A stretch of DNA of 64,000 nucleotides. Source: Nocardioides limicola. Lineage in GTDB: Bacteria > Actinomycetota > Actinomycetes > Propionibacteriales > Nocardioidaceae. The notes below the pieces were generated by a model, which did no database searches, was not told the origin of the DNA, and saw nothing but the letters and a program-made list of their open reading frames with translations. The position numbers and the translations under genes are program-made. The stretch is taken from the NCBI RefSeq assembly GCF_016827675.1, contig NZ_JAERJA010000013.1, positions 62,001 through 126,000 on the forward strand. Direction: 5' to 3'. Of this stretch, positions 45,684 to 55,788 are shown piece after piece (the stretch's first letter is position 1; every line of letters begins with the position of its first letter).

Positions 45684-46288
45684 CGGACCCCCACTCGAAG
45701 CGGGTCGATCAGGTCGAGCACCTTGTGTACGTCGTCAGCGGTGGCGGCACCGGCGCCGTAGCGGACCTCGTCGAACCTGTCCGCGGCCACCCGCAACGCG
45801 GCGGCCACCTCGACCCGCAGGTCCGCCAGCCGGCCGGCGACCTCGTGCGCGGTGGCACCCGGCAGGTCGTCGAGCAGTCCGTCCTCGACCGCGGTCGCGG
45901 CCACGGCTCGGAACGCGTCGAGCAGTGCCTCGGTGAAGCGCCCGTCGGTGAGTGCCTGCCGGGCCCGCTGCTGCCACTGGGCGGCGGTCACGCTGGTGTC
46001 CACCAGCACCGGCTCCGGATCCGGCACCCGGCGCTTCGACCAGTTGGCGCGCGTGGCCAGCCAGGCGCCCGCGGCGACCAGGGCCGCCAGCACCAGCACC
46101 GCCGCCACCACGCTGCCGCCCGGCAGGGCCCCCGCCACATCGATGAGCCGATCCACACGCCGGGTCAGCCACATCAGCAGCCGCTCGAACAACGCCTCCT
46201 CGTGATACTCGGGGCGCAGCATCTCCCGGCGCAGCAAGGAGCGCCCCTCGTCGCCGGAGGGGGAGAGGGGGCTGCTGCTCACCCCCAT
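45680..46288 (-). CDS. DUF4129 domain-containing membrane protein
   Basis: The 202-residue protein has one transmembrane helix (VVAAVLVLAALVAAGAWLA) followed by a cytoplasmic helical DUF4129 domain (QQRARQALTDGRFTEALLDAFRAVAATAVEDG, ATAHEVAGRLADL). DUF4129 is often attached to transglutaminase-like proteins in MoxR loci. Here it is a separate small protein and no transglutaminase gene is present. The ATG at 46288 overlaps the previous gene by 10 bases. A GTG at 46282 is possible. Confidence 0.78.
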   Translation of the reverse strand: MGVSSSPLSPSGDEGRSLLRREMLRPEYHEEALFERLLMWLTRRVDRLIDVAGALPGGSVVAAVLVLAALVAAGAWLATRANWSKRRVPDPEPVLVDTSVTAAQWQQRARQALTDGRFTEALLDAFRAVAATAVEDGLLDDLPGATAHEVAGRLADLRVEVAAALRVAADRFDEVRYGAGAATADDVHKVLDLIDPLRVGVR

Positions 46289-47442
46289 CCGGGCGAGCGG
46301 CCCGAGGTCTGCGGCGCAGCAGTCGGGGGAGTCGCCGCCAGACCTGCCCGCCCAGCCAACTCCACGTCGTACCCCTCCTTGCGGATCCGCAGGTCGAGGT
46401 ACTGCAGGACGGCCACCGAGGTGGAGAACGGCGCCACGAAGGCGGTCGCTGCGATGGTGCCGACGGAGCTGAAGGCGACGGTGATCAGGATCGCGTACTC
46501 GGGGACCAGGAACGGGCCGACCATCCCGAACATCGAGAACGGCAACGAGATCATCGAGCTGGCGATCTGGGCGATGATGAAGGTCAGCAGCGCGATCCCG
46601 AAGGTGCGCCAGAACGCGGCCCGGGTCAGCGCGAAGCCCCGGCCGATCGCCTCGAAGACACCGATCGGCTCCAGCATCAGGGCCGCCACCGGCAGGTAGT
46701 AGACGCGGATCCAGAACCAGATCATCGCGCAGATCAACGCGGGCACGCTGATCAGACCGAAGAGCACCCAGCCCTGCCACGGGGTGAGCTGGACGATTCC
46801 CACCCACATCAGCGCGTAGACCCCCAGTGCCGCGAAGGTGGCACCCCCCAGCAGCAGAGCCAGCCCGACGAGCCGGAGCCGCTTACCCTCGGTGGCGTCC
46901 CAGGCCTGGCCCAGGCTGAGCCGGGTGCCGACCGCCGCGGCCGCCACCACGTGCGCGATCATCCCGGTGACCAGGATCAGTCCCACCGACATCAACACCG
47001 TGCCGAGGAACATCGACCCGTAGGGCCCCATCACACCCAGCCACTCCGACCCGGTCGGCTCGGCACCGCTGGCGTCCAGGGTCCAGCCCATCGCCAGCGT
47101 CAGGATCGAGGTGAGCAGCACCGGGATCCCCATCGCCACCACGCCGACCAGCAGCGCCGATCCCACGGTGGCCTGCGGGTTGAACCTGATGGTGCGGAAC
47201 GCCGCGTCGTAGATGTCGCCGAGCTTCAGTGGACGCAGCGGGATCACACCGGGCTTGTGAGCAGCCGGCATCGGGGGAGGCATCCAGCCAGGGGGCGGCG
47301 TCGCTCCATAGCCCGGACCGGATGTGTACGCCGGGCCCGCTCCCTGTCCGGAGGCAGCTCCGTATCCTGGCGGTGGTGCCCCGGCTCCGGGCGCGGGGTG
47401 GCCCGGTGGTGGCGCCACCGGTACTGGCTCGTCTCCCGACAT
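46279..47442 (-). CDS. Multi-spanning membrane protein with proline/glycine-rich N terminus
   Basis: The 387-residue protein begins with about 65 residues rich in Pro, Gly and Tyr (PPPGHPAPGAGAPPPGYG) and then LRPLKLGDIYDAAFRTIRFNP. At least six membrane segments follow. This pattern resembles the membrane domain of glycerophosphodiester phosphodiesterase-type proteins (GPDPase_memb), without a catalytic domain. The ATG at 47442 follows AAGGG at 8 bases. It is the first gene of the DUF4129-DUF4350-MoxR-DUF58 operon. Confidence 0.75.
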   Translation of the reverse strand: MSGDEPVPVAPPPGHPAPGAGAPPPGYGAASGQGAGPAYTSGPGYGATPPPGWMPPPMPAAHKPGVIPLRPLKLGDIYDAAFRTIRFNPQATVGSALLVGVVAMGIPVLLTSILTLAMGWTLDASGAEPTGSEWLGVMGPYGSMFLGTVLMSVGLILVTGMIAHVVAAAAVGTRLSLGQAWDATEGKRLRLVGLALLLGGATFAALGVYALMWVGIVQLTPWQGWVLFGLISVPALICAMIWFWIRVYYLPVAALMLEPIGVFEAIGRGFALTRAAFWRTFGIALLTFIIAQIASSMISLPFSMFGMVGPFLVPEYAILITVAFSSVGTIAATAFVAPFSTSVAVLQYLDLRIRKEGYDVELAGRAGLAATPPTAAPQTSGRSPGWG

Positions 47443-47542
47443 CGACCTCACCCTTCATGCGTGTCGCCCCGTCGCTGACGGCGCTCCCTCGTGACGCCCG
47501 TCATCCTCTCAGGTCGCCCGGCAGTCCGGTCAGTGGGCCGTT

Positions 47543-48394
47543 TCAGGCGGCTGCCGGCGGCTGCTGGCGCACCATGACCACGTCGAACTCGATCATCCGG
47601 GCGCTGGTCGCATGAAAGCTCACGGGGAAGAGCCCGCTCACCGTGAGCCCTGCGGCCAGGTAGGCCTGCAACTGCTCCACCATGCCGGGCATGCCGTCAT
47701 AGATGGGCAGGCAGGAGATCTCGGACTGGAGGCCGAGGATCTCTCCGACCCGGTCCCCGGCACCCTGGAACGCGGGCAGGTCGTATCCCTGGGTGTCCAG
47801 CTTCACGAAGACCCGCGGCTGGTCGATGCCGGCACACGCCTCGTCGAGCACCTCGTCGAGGCGCCGCACCTGGATCGGGATCTCCTCGGACTCTCCCAGC
47901 CGTCGGCGCCACTGCCTGCCGAAGGTGCTGCTGGGCAGCAGCGAGCTCATCGTCCCCGGCCGGGCATGGATGGTCTGGGTGCCACTCCGGTCTCCCAGGG
48001 CGTGCTCCTTGACCTGCCACTCCGGGTCGGCCGCGGCGGCCTCGCGGAGCCGAGTGGCCAGCTCCGGCAGCGGCTCGAAGGAGACGATCCGTCCGGTGTA
48101 GCCGCCGCCGCGCAACTGAGCGGCGTACTGGCCCACGTTGGCGCCGACGTCGAGCACCACGTTGACACCGAGATGGTGCAGCACCCACCGCAGGTGCAGG
48201 TGGCCTGCGGTGCTCGCGAGCCATTTCTGCAGCATCTCCGGGGCCTGAGCGGCGAAGGCGGTGTCGAAGCTGAGCTCGCCCTGGAGCCGCGGACCGCCGA
48301 CGGGCAGCACCGTTCGGCGCCTCCTGGAGCGGCGGCTGAGTCGGCGCGGGCGGTGTCTCGGCGCGCCTCGATCGTGCTTCGGAGTCTGGTCCAC
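47543..48394 (-). CDS. FkbM family methyltransferase
   Basis: The 283-residue protein has a SAM-binding core ([36 protein letters not shown]) and the FkbM signature segments [15 protein letters not shown] and [18 protein letters not shown]. FkbM enzymes usually O-methylate sugars or natural products. The N terminus is very basic ([15 protein letters not shown]). It has no cluster partners, so the substrate is unknown. The start is GTG at 48394. A TAGGCT -10 element lies at 48447-48442 on the minus strand. Confidence 0.85.
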   Translation of the reverse strand: MDQTPKHDRGAPRHRPRRLSRRSRRRRTVLPVGGPRLQGELSFDTAFAAQAPEMLQKWLASTAGHLHLRWVLHHLGVNVVLDVGANVGQYAAQLRGGGYTGRIVSFEPLPELATRLREAAAADPEWQVKEHALGDRSGTQTIHARPGTMSSLLPSSTFGRQWRRRLGESEEIPIQVRRLDEVLDEACAGIDQPRVFVKLDTQGYDLPAFQGAGDRVGEILGLQSEISCLPIYDGMPGMVEQLQAYLAAGLTVSGLFPVSFHATSARMIEFDVVMVRQQPPAAA

Positions 48395-48494
48395 GTGGGT
48401 TCACCCCAGAACGGTCGGTGTGGGACTGACGACGCCCCTCGAGCCTAGCCACGGGCTCAACCGGGCTGCCCGGGTCACCGTCCGCGACGTCGAT

Positions 48495-48524
48495 TTGGCG
48501 CGTCCGGTCGAAGTCTGCCAAGAT
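48495..48524 (+). promoter_or_regulatory. Probable promoter of the S10-spc operon
   Basis: TTGGCG (48495-48500) and CAAGAT (48519-48524) are 18 bases apart, about 300 bp upstream of rpsJ. No better promoter is seen closer to the gene. Confidence 0.45.
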
Positions 48525-48650
48525 GTACAGGTTGCTCCGGCGGGTTGCCGGGGTGCGCCCCACTTGACTACTGAATCGCGTCTCCTCAAGGCCCTTGGCC
48601 GATGCGTGCGGTGGTCCGAGTTCCGGCGTACCGCACCTGGAGACCCGATC

Positions 48651-48673
48651 CGTCCGACGAAGCCTGTCGGACG
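48651..48673 (+). other. Hairpin in the S10 operon leader
   Basis: CGTCCGAC and GTCGGACG form an 8-bp stem around a 7-base loop. In other bacteria the S10 leader binds L4 for autogenous control. Whether this structure does so is unknown. Confidence 0.4.
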
Positions 48674-48827
48674 CCGTCCACAACACCAACGAGATCCCCG
48701 GGTTTCGTGCCGCGCTCAGGTCGCGACACGCCCGACCTCGGGGGTCGGTGGGGCGGAGGGCAGCCGGGCGATCCGACCAAACGGACGGATCGAACAAGGA
48801 CGTGAACGAGAAGGACGAGTGAGACCT

Positions 48828-49136
48828 ATGGCGGGACAGAAGATCCGCATCAGGCTCAAGGCCTATGACCACGAGGTGATCGACACCTCGGCGCGCAAGA
48901 TCGTCGACACCGTCACCCGTACGGGTGCCAAGGTTGCCGGCCCGGTGCCGCTGCCCACCGAGAAGAACGTGTTCTGCGTCATCCGTTCCCCCCACAAATA
49001 CAAGGACTCGCGCGAGCACTTCGAGATGCGCACCCACAAGCGTCTGATCGACATCATCGACCCGACGCCGAAGACCGTGGACTCCCTCATGCGCCTCGAC
49101 CTGCCTGCCGGTGTCGACATCGAGATCAAGCTCTGA
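48828..49136 (+). CDS. rpsJ: 30S ribosomal protein S10
   Basis: The 102-residue head protein also acts as NusE in transcription antitermination. [37 protein letters not shown] and [16 protein letters not shown] are fully conserved. The ATG at 48828 starts the conserved [10 protein letters not shown]. It is the first gene of an unbroken run to rplO. Confidence 0.99.
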   Translation: MAGQKIRIRLKAYDHEVIDTSARKIVDTVTRTGAKVAGPVPLPTEKNVFCVIRSPHKYKDSREHFEMRTHKRLIDIIDPTPKTVDSLMRLDLPAGVDIEIKL

Positions 49137-49152
49137 AGGCTCGGTGACATCA

Positions 49153-49821
49153 ATGACTGCAACCAAGAACCGCACCATGAAGGGGCTGCTCGGCACCAAG
49201 CTGGGCATGACCCAGACCTGGGACGCCGACAACAAGCTCGTCCCGCTGACCGTGATCTCCGCCGCGACCAACGTGGTGACCCAGATCCGGGCCGCGGAGA
49301 CCGACGGCTACAGCGCCATCCAGATCGGCTACGGCGAGATCGACACCCGCAAGGTGAGCCAGCCCAAGGCCGGCCACTTCGCCAAGGCTGGAGTGACGCC
49401 GCGCCGCCACCTCGCCGAGATCCGCACCGCCGACGCGACCGACTACACCCTCGGCCAGGAGCTCTCCGTGGAGACCTTCGCCGCCGGTGACGTCGTCGAC
49501 GTGTCCGGCACCAGCAAGGGCAAGGGCTTCGCCGGCACCATGAAGCGTCACGGCTTCTCCGGCGTCGGTGCCTCCCACGGTGCCCACCGCAACCACCGCA
49601 AGCCCGGATCGATCGGCGCCTGCGCCACCCCGGGCCGCGTGTTCAAGGGCATGCGCATGTCGGGACGGATGGGCGGCGAGACCGTCACCACCCAGAACGT
49701 CACCGTGCATGCCGTCGACGCCGAGAAGGGCCTGATCCTGCTCAAGGGTGCCGTTCCCGGCCCCAAGGGCTCGCTGGTGATGGTGCGCTCGGCCGCGAAG
49801 AGTGAGGGAGCCCAGGCATGA
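49153..49821 (+). CDS. rplC: 50S ribosomal protein L3
   Basis: The 222-residue protein binds near the peptidyl transferase centre. [32 protein letters not shown] and [16 protein letters not shown] are typical. The ATG at 49153 is chosen at the start of the conserved part. The 3' end overlaps rplD by 4 bases. Confidence 0.99.
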   Translation: MTATKNRTMKGLLGTKLGMTQTWDADNKLVPLTVISAATNVVTQIRAAETDGYSAIQIGYGEIDTRKVSQPKAGHFAKAGVTPRRHLAEIRTADATDYTLGQELSVETFAAGDVVDVSGTSKGKGFAGTMKRHGFSGVGASHGAHRNHRKPGSIGACATPGRVFKGMRMSGRMGGETVTTQNVTVHAVDAEKGLILLKGAVPGPKGSLVMVRSAAKSEGAQA

Positions 49822-50450
49822 GCACCGTCAAGACTGTCTCCGTAGACCTGCCCGCCGAGATCTTCGACGTCGAGGTCAACGTCCCGCTGATCCACCAGGT
49901 CGTGGTGGCCCAGTTGGCCGCCGCACGACAGGGCACCCACTCCACCAAGACCCGCGGCGAGGTCCGCGGTGGTGGACGCAAGCCCCACAAGCAGAAGGGC
50001 ACCGGCCGGGCCCGTCAGGGCTCCACCCGGGCGCCGCAGTTCGCCGGCGGTGGCATCGTCCACGGCCCGCAGCCGCGTGACTACAGCCAGCGCACCCCGA
50101 AGAAGATGAAGGCCGCCGCCCTGCGCGGTGCCCTCTCCGACCGGGCGCGCAACGAGCGGGTGCACGTGGTGACCGACCTGGTCACCGGCGACAAGCCCTC
50201 CACGAAGGCCGCGCTCGCTTCGCTGCGCTCGCTGACCGACCGGAGCAAGTTCCTGGTCGTGCTGGCCCGCGACGACGAGCACACCTGGTTGTCGCTGCAG
50301 AACGTGGGCGAGGCGCACCTCGTCTTCGTCGACCAGCTGAACACCTACGACGTGCTGGCCAGCGACGACGTGGTCTTCACCGAAGCCGCCTTCGAGGCGC
50401 TGGTGAACGGCCCGTTGGCTGGGAAGAAGAAGCAGGAGGCCGACAAGTGA
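49818..50450 (+). CDS. rplD: 50S ribosomal protein L4
   Basis: The 210-residue protein lines the exit tunnel. The extended loop [39 protein letters not shown] and [18 protein letters not shown] are present. In E. coli L4 represses its own operon. Start and stop overlap the neighbours (ATGA, GTGA). Confidence 0.99.
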   Translation: MSTVKTVSVDLPAEIFDVEVNVPLIHQVVVAQLAAARQGTHSTKTRGEVRGGGRKPHKQKGTGRARQGSTRAPQFAGGGIVHGPQPRDYSQRTPKKMKAAALRGALSDRARNERVHVVTDLVTGDKPSTKAALASLRSLTDRSKFLVVLARDDEHTWLSLQNVGEAHLVFVDQLNTYDVLASDDVVFTEAAFEALVNGPLAGKKKQEADK

Positions 50451-50746
50451 GCAACTTCGGCAAGGACCCGCGCGACATCCTGATCGCCCCGGTGGTCTCG
50501 GAGAAGAGCTACGCGCTGCTCGACACCAACAAGTACACCTTCATCGTCCACCCGGACGCCAACAAGACCGAGATCAAGATCGCGGTCGAGAAGGTGTTCA
50601 ACGTCAAGGTCACGTCGGTGAACACGATCAACCGACAGGGCAAGACGCGTCGTACCCGCACCGGCATCGGGCGTCGCCCGAACACCAAGCGGGCGATCGT
50701 CAGCCTGGCCGACGGCCACCGCATCGACATCTTCTCCGGCAGCTGA
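50447..50746 (+). CDS. rplW: 50S ribosomal protein L23
   Basis: The 99-residue protein sits at the tunnel exit and docks trigger factor and [22 protein letters not shown] and [20 protein letters not shown] are conserved. The GTG start overlaps the rplD stop. Confidence 0.99.
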   Translation: MSNFGKDPRDILIAPVVSEKSYALLDTNKYTFIVHPDANKTEIKIAVEKVFNVKVTSVNTINRQGKTRRTRTGIGRRPNTKRAIVSLADGHRIDIFSGS

Positions 50747-50774
50747 GCGCCAGGACGTCAGAGGACTGAGAACT

Positions 50775-51608
<834 letters not shown>

Positions 51609-51630
51609 GTAGCGGGAAGGTAGAAGACCA

Positions 51631-51912
51631 ATGCCACGCAGCCTGAAGAAGGGCCCGTTCGTTGACGACCACCTGATCAAGAAGGTGGACGCCGAGAACG
51701 CTGCCAGCACGCACAACGTCATCAAGACGTGGTCGCGGCGCTCCATGATCGTGCCGGCCATGATCGGCCACACGATCGCCGTGCACGACGGTCGCAAGCA
51801 CGTCCCGGTGTTCGTCACCGACGCGATGGTCGGCCACAAGTTGGGCGAGTTCGCCCCGACCCGCACGTACCGCGGGCACGTGAAGGAAGACCGGAAGGGC
51901 CGTCGCCGCTGA
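51631..51912 (+). CDS. rpsS: 30S ribosomal protein S19
   Basis: The 93-residue protein of the 30S head shows [38 protein letters not shown] and [16 protein letters not shown]. Confidence 0.99.
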   Translation: MPRSLKKGPFVDDHLIKKVDAENAASTHNVIKTWSRRSMIVPAMIGHTIAVHDGRKHVPVFVTDAMVGHKLGEFAPTRTYRGHVKEDRKGRRR

Positions 51913-51940
51913 CGCGGCGAGGCTAAGGAGAGATACAGCC

Positions 51941-52357
51941 ATGAGCGTAACCGAGCGTAGGCGCAGCAGCGCCCGCCGTGAGTCGCTGCTCGGCGACCAG
52001 CCGGGTGCCTTCGCGACCGCCCGATACCAGCGGATCACCCCGATGAAGGCGCGCCGCGTCGTCGACCTGGTGCGCGGCCTGCCCGTTGCCGACGCCCAGT
52101 CGGTGCTGAAGTTCGCGCCGCAGGCGGCCGCCGAGACGGTGTTGAAGGTGCTGGAGTCGGCCGTTGCCAACGCCGAGACCACCGAGGGCCTCGCCACCGA
52201 CAACCTGGTTGTCAGCGTGGCGCGGGTCGACGAGGGCCCGACGATGAAGCGCTGGCGCCCCCGGGCCCAGGGCCGGGCCACCCGGATCAACAAGCGGACC
52301 AGCCACATCACCTTGGTGGTCCAGCCGGCCGACGAGAAGAAGGGACGGACTGCCTGA
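51941..52357 (+). CDS. rplV: 50S ribosomal protein L22
   Basis: The 138-residue protein forms part of the exit tunnel. [18 protein letters not shown] and [20 protein letters not shown] are characteristic. The N-terminal 25 residues ([20 protein letters not shown]) precede the conserved core. The stop overlaps rpsC by one base. Confidence 0.98.
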   Translation: MSVTERRRSSARRESLLGDQPGAFATARYQRITPMKARRVVDLVRGLPVADAQSVLKFAPQAAAETVLKVLESAVANAETTEGLATDNLVVSVARVDEGPTMKRWRPRAQGRATRINKRTSHITLVVQPADEKKGRTA

Positions 52358-53202
52358 TGGGGCAGAAAATCAACCCGAACGGCTTCCGCCTCGGCATCTC
52401 CACCGACCACAAGAGCCGGTGGTACGCCGACAAGCTGTACAAGGCCTACGTCGGAGAAGACGTGGCGATCCGCAAGCTCCTGTCCAAGGGCATGGAGCGG
52501 GCCGGCATCTCCAAGGTCGAGATCGAGCGGACCCGGGACCGGGTGCGGGTGGACATCCACACCGCCCGTCCGGGCATCGTGATCGGCCGTCGTGGTGCCG
52601 AGGCCGACCGGATCCGCGGTGAGCTCGAGAAGCTGACCGGCAAGCAGGTGCAGCTCAACATCCTCGAGGTCAAGAACCCCGAGATCGACGCGCAGCTGGT
52701 GGCCCAGGGCGTTGCCGAGCAGTTGGCCGGCCGGGTCCAGTTCCGGCGTGCCATGCGCAAGGCGATGCAGACCGCGATGCGCTCCGGTGCCAAGGGCATC
52801 CGGATCCAGTGCTCCGGTCGACTCAACGGCGCCGAGATGTCGCGGACAGAGTTCTACCGCGAAGGCCGCGTCCCGCTGCACACGCTGCGTGCGGACATCG
52901 ACTACGGCTTCTACGAGGCCCGCACCACCTTCGGCCGGATCGGCGTGAAGGTGTGGATCTACAAGGGCGAGGTCGCCGGCACCCGTGCCGAGCGTGAGGC
53001 TCAGGCCGCTGCCCGTGCCGGCGCCCCCAGCCGTGGCCGTGGTGGCCGCGCCGGTGGCGGCGAGCGTCCCGGCCGTGGCTCCCGCGGTGACCGTCCCACC
53101 CGCTCCGACCGTGGCACCCAGGGTGCCCCGGCGGACGCACCCGCACAGACTGAAGCGGCTGCCGAGGCTCCGGCCGAGGCGACTGCCGGACAGGAGGGCT
53201 GA
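52357..53202 (+). CDS. rpsC: 30S ribosomal protein S3
   Basis: The 281-residue protein lies at the mRNA entry site. The KH domain ([20 protein letters not shown]) and the C-terminal core ([14 protein letters not shown]) are intact. A 65-residue low-complexity tail follows ([20 protein letters not shown], then an Ala/Glu-rich end). Such long tails are common in actinobacterial S3. Confidence 0.99.
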   Translation: MGQKINPNGFRLGISTDHKSRWYADKLYKAYVGEDVAIRKLLSKGMERAGISKVEIERTRDRVRVDIHTARPGIVIGRRGAEADRIRGELEKLTGKQVQLNILEVKNPEIDAQLVAQGVAEQLAGRVQFRRAMRKAMQTAMRSGAKGIRIQCSGRLNGAEMSRTEFYREGRVPLHTLRADIDYGFYEARTTFGRIGVKVWIYKGEVAGTRAEREAQAAARAGAPSRGRGGRAGGGERPGRGSRGDRPTRSDRGTQGAPADAPAQTEAAAEAPAEATAGQEG

Positions 53203-53207
53203 ACGCC

Positions 53208-53627
53208 ATGTTGATGCCCCGTCGTGTCAAGCACCGGAAGCAGCACCACCCCAAGCGGGGCGGTGTCGCCAAGGGCGGCACCTCGCTGGCCTTCGGTGAC
53301 TTCGGCATTCAGGCGGTCGAGGGTCACTACGTGACCAACCGTCAGATCGAGGCCGCGCGTATCGCGATGACTCGTCACATCAAGCGTGGCGGCAAGGTGT
53401 GGATCAACATCTACCCCGACCGCCCGCTGACCAAGAAGCCTGCCGAGACCCGGATGGGTTCCGGCAAGGGTTCCCCCGAGTGGTGGGTCGCGAACGTCAA
53501 GGCCGGCCGTGTCATGTTCGAACTTTCCGGCGTCGATGAGGAGACCGCTCGTGAGGCCATGCGTCGCGCGATGCACAAGCTCCCCATGAAGTGCCGCTTC
53601 GTCACCCGCGAGGCAGGTGAATTCTGA
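53208..53627 (+). CDS. rplP: 50S ribosomal protein L16
   Basis: The 139-residue protein helps position tRNA in the A site. [37 protein letters not shown] and the arginine-containing loop [20 protein letters not shown] are conserved. The stop overlaps rpmC by one base. Confidence 0.99.
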   Translation: MLMPRRVKHRKQHHPKRGGVAKGGTSLAFGDFGIQAVEGHYVTNRQIEAARIAMTRHIKRGGKVWINIYPDRPLTKKPAETRMGSGKGSPEWWVANVKAGRVMFELSGVDEETAREAMRRAMHKLPMKCRFVTREAGEF

Positions 53628-53866
53628 TGACCACCCAGACCGCACACGAGCTCGACGCTCTGAACGACGTCGACCTGGCCACCAAGTTGCGTGAGGCCAA
53701 GGAAGAGCTCTTCAACCTCCGCTTCCAGGCGGCCACCGGCCAGCTGGAGAACAACTCCCGCCTGCGCACGGTCAAGAAGGACATCGCCCGGATCTACACC
53801 GTGGTGCGTGAGCGCGAGCTCGGCATCCGCGTCGCCCCGGGTGCAGACGAGAAGGACGAATCCTGA
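53627..53866 (+). CDS. rpmC: 50S ribosomal protein L29
   Basis: The 79-residue protein lies near the tunnel exit. The two-helix core ([40 protein letters not shown]) is conserved. It overlaps both neighbours by one base. Confidence 0.98.
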   Translation: MTTQTAHELDALNDVDLATKLREAKEELFNLRFQAATGQLENNSRLRTVKKDIARIYTVVRERELGIRVAPGADEKDES

Positions 53867-54141
53867 TGAGCGAGCAGAGCAGCACCGAGGAGCGCAACCG
53901 CCGCAAGGTCCGTGAGGGCCTGGTGGTCAGCGACAAGATGGACAAGACCGTGGTCGTGACCGTGGAGGACCGCTTCAAGCACGCCCTCTACGGCAAGGTC
54001 CTGCGTCGCACCAGCCGGCTCAAGGCGCACGACGAGGCCAACGAGTGCGGCATCGGCGACCGGGTCCTGATCATGGAGACCCGTCCGCTGTCGGCCACCA
54101 AGCGCTGGCGCGTCGTCGAGATCCTCGAGAAGGCCAAGTAA
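53866..54141 (+). CDS. rpsQ: 30S ribosomal protein S17
   Basis: The 91-residue OB-fold protein binds 16S rRNA helix 11. [38 protein letters not shown] and [16 protein letters not shown] are conserved. An 81-bp structured spacer separates it from rplN. Confidence 0.99.
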   Translation: MSEQSSTEERNRRKVREGLVVSDKMDKTVVVTVEDRFKHALYGKVLRRTSRLKAHDEANECGIGDRVLIMETRPLSATKRWRVVEILEKAK

Positions 54142-54171
54142 TCACCCGCCCGGCCTCGCCGGACAAGACTA

Positions 54172-54206
54172 GGTTCCCCCAGGCTCACGTGAAGTGAGAA
54201 CCGGGG
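54172..54206 (+). other. Structured spacer before rplN, possible pseudoknot
   Basis: The hairpin CTCAC/GTGAG (54184-54198) is flanked by GGTT/AACC (172-175 with 199-202). CCCC (within 176-180) can pair with GGGG (203-206) across it. The element ends 4 bases before the rplN ribosome-binding site AAGGAG. Confidence 0.4.
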
Positions 54207-54222
54207 TGACAAGGAGACAGGA

Positions 54223-54591
54223 ATGATCCAGCAGGAGTCGCGACTCAAGGTCGCCGACAACACCGGTGCGAAGGAGATCCTTTGCATCCGTGTTCTCGGT
54301 GGCTCGGGTCGGCGCTACGCCGGTATCGGCGACGTCATCGTCGCCACCGTCAAGGACGCGATCCCCGGCGGCAACGTCAAGAAGGGTGACGTCGTCAAGG
54401 CTGTCATCGTGCGCACCGTCAAGGAGCGTCGCCGCCCCGACGGTTCGTACATCCGCTTCGACGAGAACGCTGCGGTGATCCTCAAGACCGACGGCGAACC
54501 GCGCGGCACCCGCATCTTCGGTCCCGTGGGCCGCGAGTTGCGCGAGAAGAAGTTCATGAAGATCATCTCGCTGGCGCCGGAGGTGCTGTGA
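54223..54591 (+). CDS. rplN: 50S ribosomal protein L14
   Basis: The 122-residue protein contributes to bridge B8 and to binding of the silencing factor Rsf[21 protein letters not shown] and [20 protein letters not shown] are conserved. It begins the part that matches the E. coli spc operon. Confidence 0.99.
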   Translation: MIQQESRLKVADNTGAKEILCIRVLGGSGRRYAGIGDVIVATVKDAIPGGNVKKGDVVKAVIVRTVKERRRPDGSYIRFDENAAVILKTDGEPRGTRIFGPVGRELREKKFMKIISLAPEVL

Positions 54592-54956
54592 TGGCCAAGA
54601 AGAGTGTGAACATCCGCAAGGGCGACACCGTCAAGGTGATCGCTGGCAAGGACAAGGGTGTCGAGGGCAAGGTCATCTCGGTCGACCGAGAGGCCGACCG
54701 GGTCGTCGTCGAAGGTGTGAACCGCATCAAGAAGCACACCAAGGTCGTGGACCAGGGTGGACGCGACGGCAAGACGGGTGGCATCGTCACCACCGAGGCC
54801 CCGATCCACGTGTCCAACGTGATGCTGGTCGCCGGTGACGGCGTGACCCGCATCGGATTCCGTCGCGACGAGGTCACCCGGCGACGCGCCGACGGCACGA
54901 CGTACACCGCTCACCGCAGTGTCCGTGTCGCGCGCAAGACGGGGGAGGAGATCTGA
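54591..54956 (+). CDS. rplX: 50S ribosomal protein L24
   Basis: The 121-residue assembly initiator protein carries the KOW motif [20 protein letters not shown] and the core [15 protein letters not shown]. The ATG at 54591 overlaps the rplN stop. A GTG one codon upstream is less likely. Confidence 0.98.
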   Translation: MAKKSVNIRKGDTVKVIAGKDKGVEGKVISVDREADRVVVEGVNRIKKHTKVVDQGGRDGKTGGIVTTEAPIHVSNVMLVAGDGVTRIGFRRDEVTRRRADGTTYTAHRSVRVARKTGEEI

Positions 54957-55513
54957 TGACCACCACCACTTCCCCGCGCCTCAAGGTGCGGTACGCCGAA
55001 GAGATCAAGCCCGCGCTGCTGGAGCAGTTCGGTCACGGCAACGTCATGATGGTGCCCGGGCTGACCAAGATCGTGGTCAACATGGGCGTCGGCGAGGCCG
55101 CGCGTGACTCCAAGCTCATCGAAGGCGCGATCCGCGACCTGACCGCGATCACCGGCCAGAAGCCGGCCGTGACCAAGGCCCGCAAGTCGATCGCCCAGTT
55201 CAAGCTGCGTGAGGGCATGCCGATCGGCGCGCACGTCACCCTCCGGGGCGACCGGATGTGGGAGTTCCTGGACCGCCTGTTGGCCCTGGCGCTGCCGCGT
55301 ATCCGGGACTTCCGTGGCTTGTCGCCGAAGCAGTTCGACGGCAACGGCAACTACACCTTCGGTCTCACCGAGCAGGTCATGTTCCACGAGATCGACCAGG
55401 ACCGGATCGACCGCACCCGCGGCATGGACATCACCGTGGTGACCACGGCGACCAACGACGACGAGGGGCGCGCGCTGTTGAAGGCGCTGGGCTTCCCGTT
55501 CAAGGAGAACTGA
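54956..55513 (+). CDS. rplE: 50S ribosomal protein L5
   Basis: The 185-residue protein binds 5S rRNA in the central protuberance. [40 protein letters not shown] and the C-terminal [20 protein letters not shown] are typical. It overlaps rplX by one base. Confidence 0.99.
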   Translation: MTTTTSPRLKVRYAEEIKPALLEQFGHGNVMMVPGLTKIVVNMGVGEAARDSKLIEGAIRDLTAITGQKPAVTKARKSIAQFKLREGMPIGAHVTLRGDRMWEFLDRLLALALPRIRDFRGLSPKQFDGNGNYTFGLTEQVMFHEIDQDRIDRTRGMDITVVTTATNDDEGRALLKALGFPFKEN

Positions 55514-55514
55514 G

Positions 55515-55700
55515 ATGGCGAAGACTTCCCTGAAGGTCAAGGCCGCGCGCAAGCCCAAGTTCGCGGTTCGTGGCTACACCCGTTGCCAGCGCTGCGGTCG
55601 CCCCAAGGCCGTCTACCGCAAGTTCGGCCTGTGCCGGATCTGCCTGCGGGAGATGGCGCACCGCGGCGAACTGCCCGGCGTGACCAAGTCCTCCTGGTGA
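55515..55700 (+). CDS. rpsN: 30S ribosomal protein S14, zinc-binding (type Z)
   Basis: The 61-residue protein is the short zinc-ribbon form of S14, with ligands in [20 protein letters not shown] and CRICL (two CxxC pairs). The end [15 protein letters not shown] is conserved. Many actinobacteria carry a second zinc-free S14 for zinc limitation, which is not in this window. Confidence 0.98.
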   Translation: MAKTSLKVKAARKPKFAVRGYTRCQRCGRPKAVYRKFGLCRICLREMAHRGELPGVTKSSW

Positions 55701-55736
55701 CCCACAACCTTCCATCAACACACAAGTCGCTACAGG

Positions 55737-55759
55737 TCGCACCTGAGACGCAGGTGCGA
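55737..55759 (+). other. Hairpin between rpsN and rpsH
   Basis: A perfect 9-bp stem (TCGCACCTG with CAGGTGCGA) closes on AGACG, 30 bases before the rpsH start. No T run follows. In E. coli S8 is the autogenous regulator of the spc genes, so a regulatory role is possible. Confidence 0.5.
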
Positions 55760-55788
55760 AACCGCAGTGGAGAAAGGGCCTCACGGCC

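Larger units (their letters stand above)
48395..48827. other. 433-bp region between the FkbM gene and rpsJ: promoters and structured S10 leader
   Basis: No gene was found. A leftward TAGGCT at 48447-48442 probably serves the FkbM gene. The rightward promoter is at 48495-48524. The leader of nearly 300 nt contains GTGCGGT/ACCGCAC (48606-48636) and an 8-bp hairpin CGTCCGAC/GTCGGACG (48651-48673). Confidence 0.55.

Noticed and set aside
48261..48827. N-terminal extension of S10 or a small gene upstream of rpsJ
   Set aside because: The frame is open far upstream of rpsJ, but the residues there are unlike S10, and the conserved protein starts exactly at the ATG at 48828. The region carries promoter and hairpin signals.
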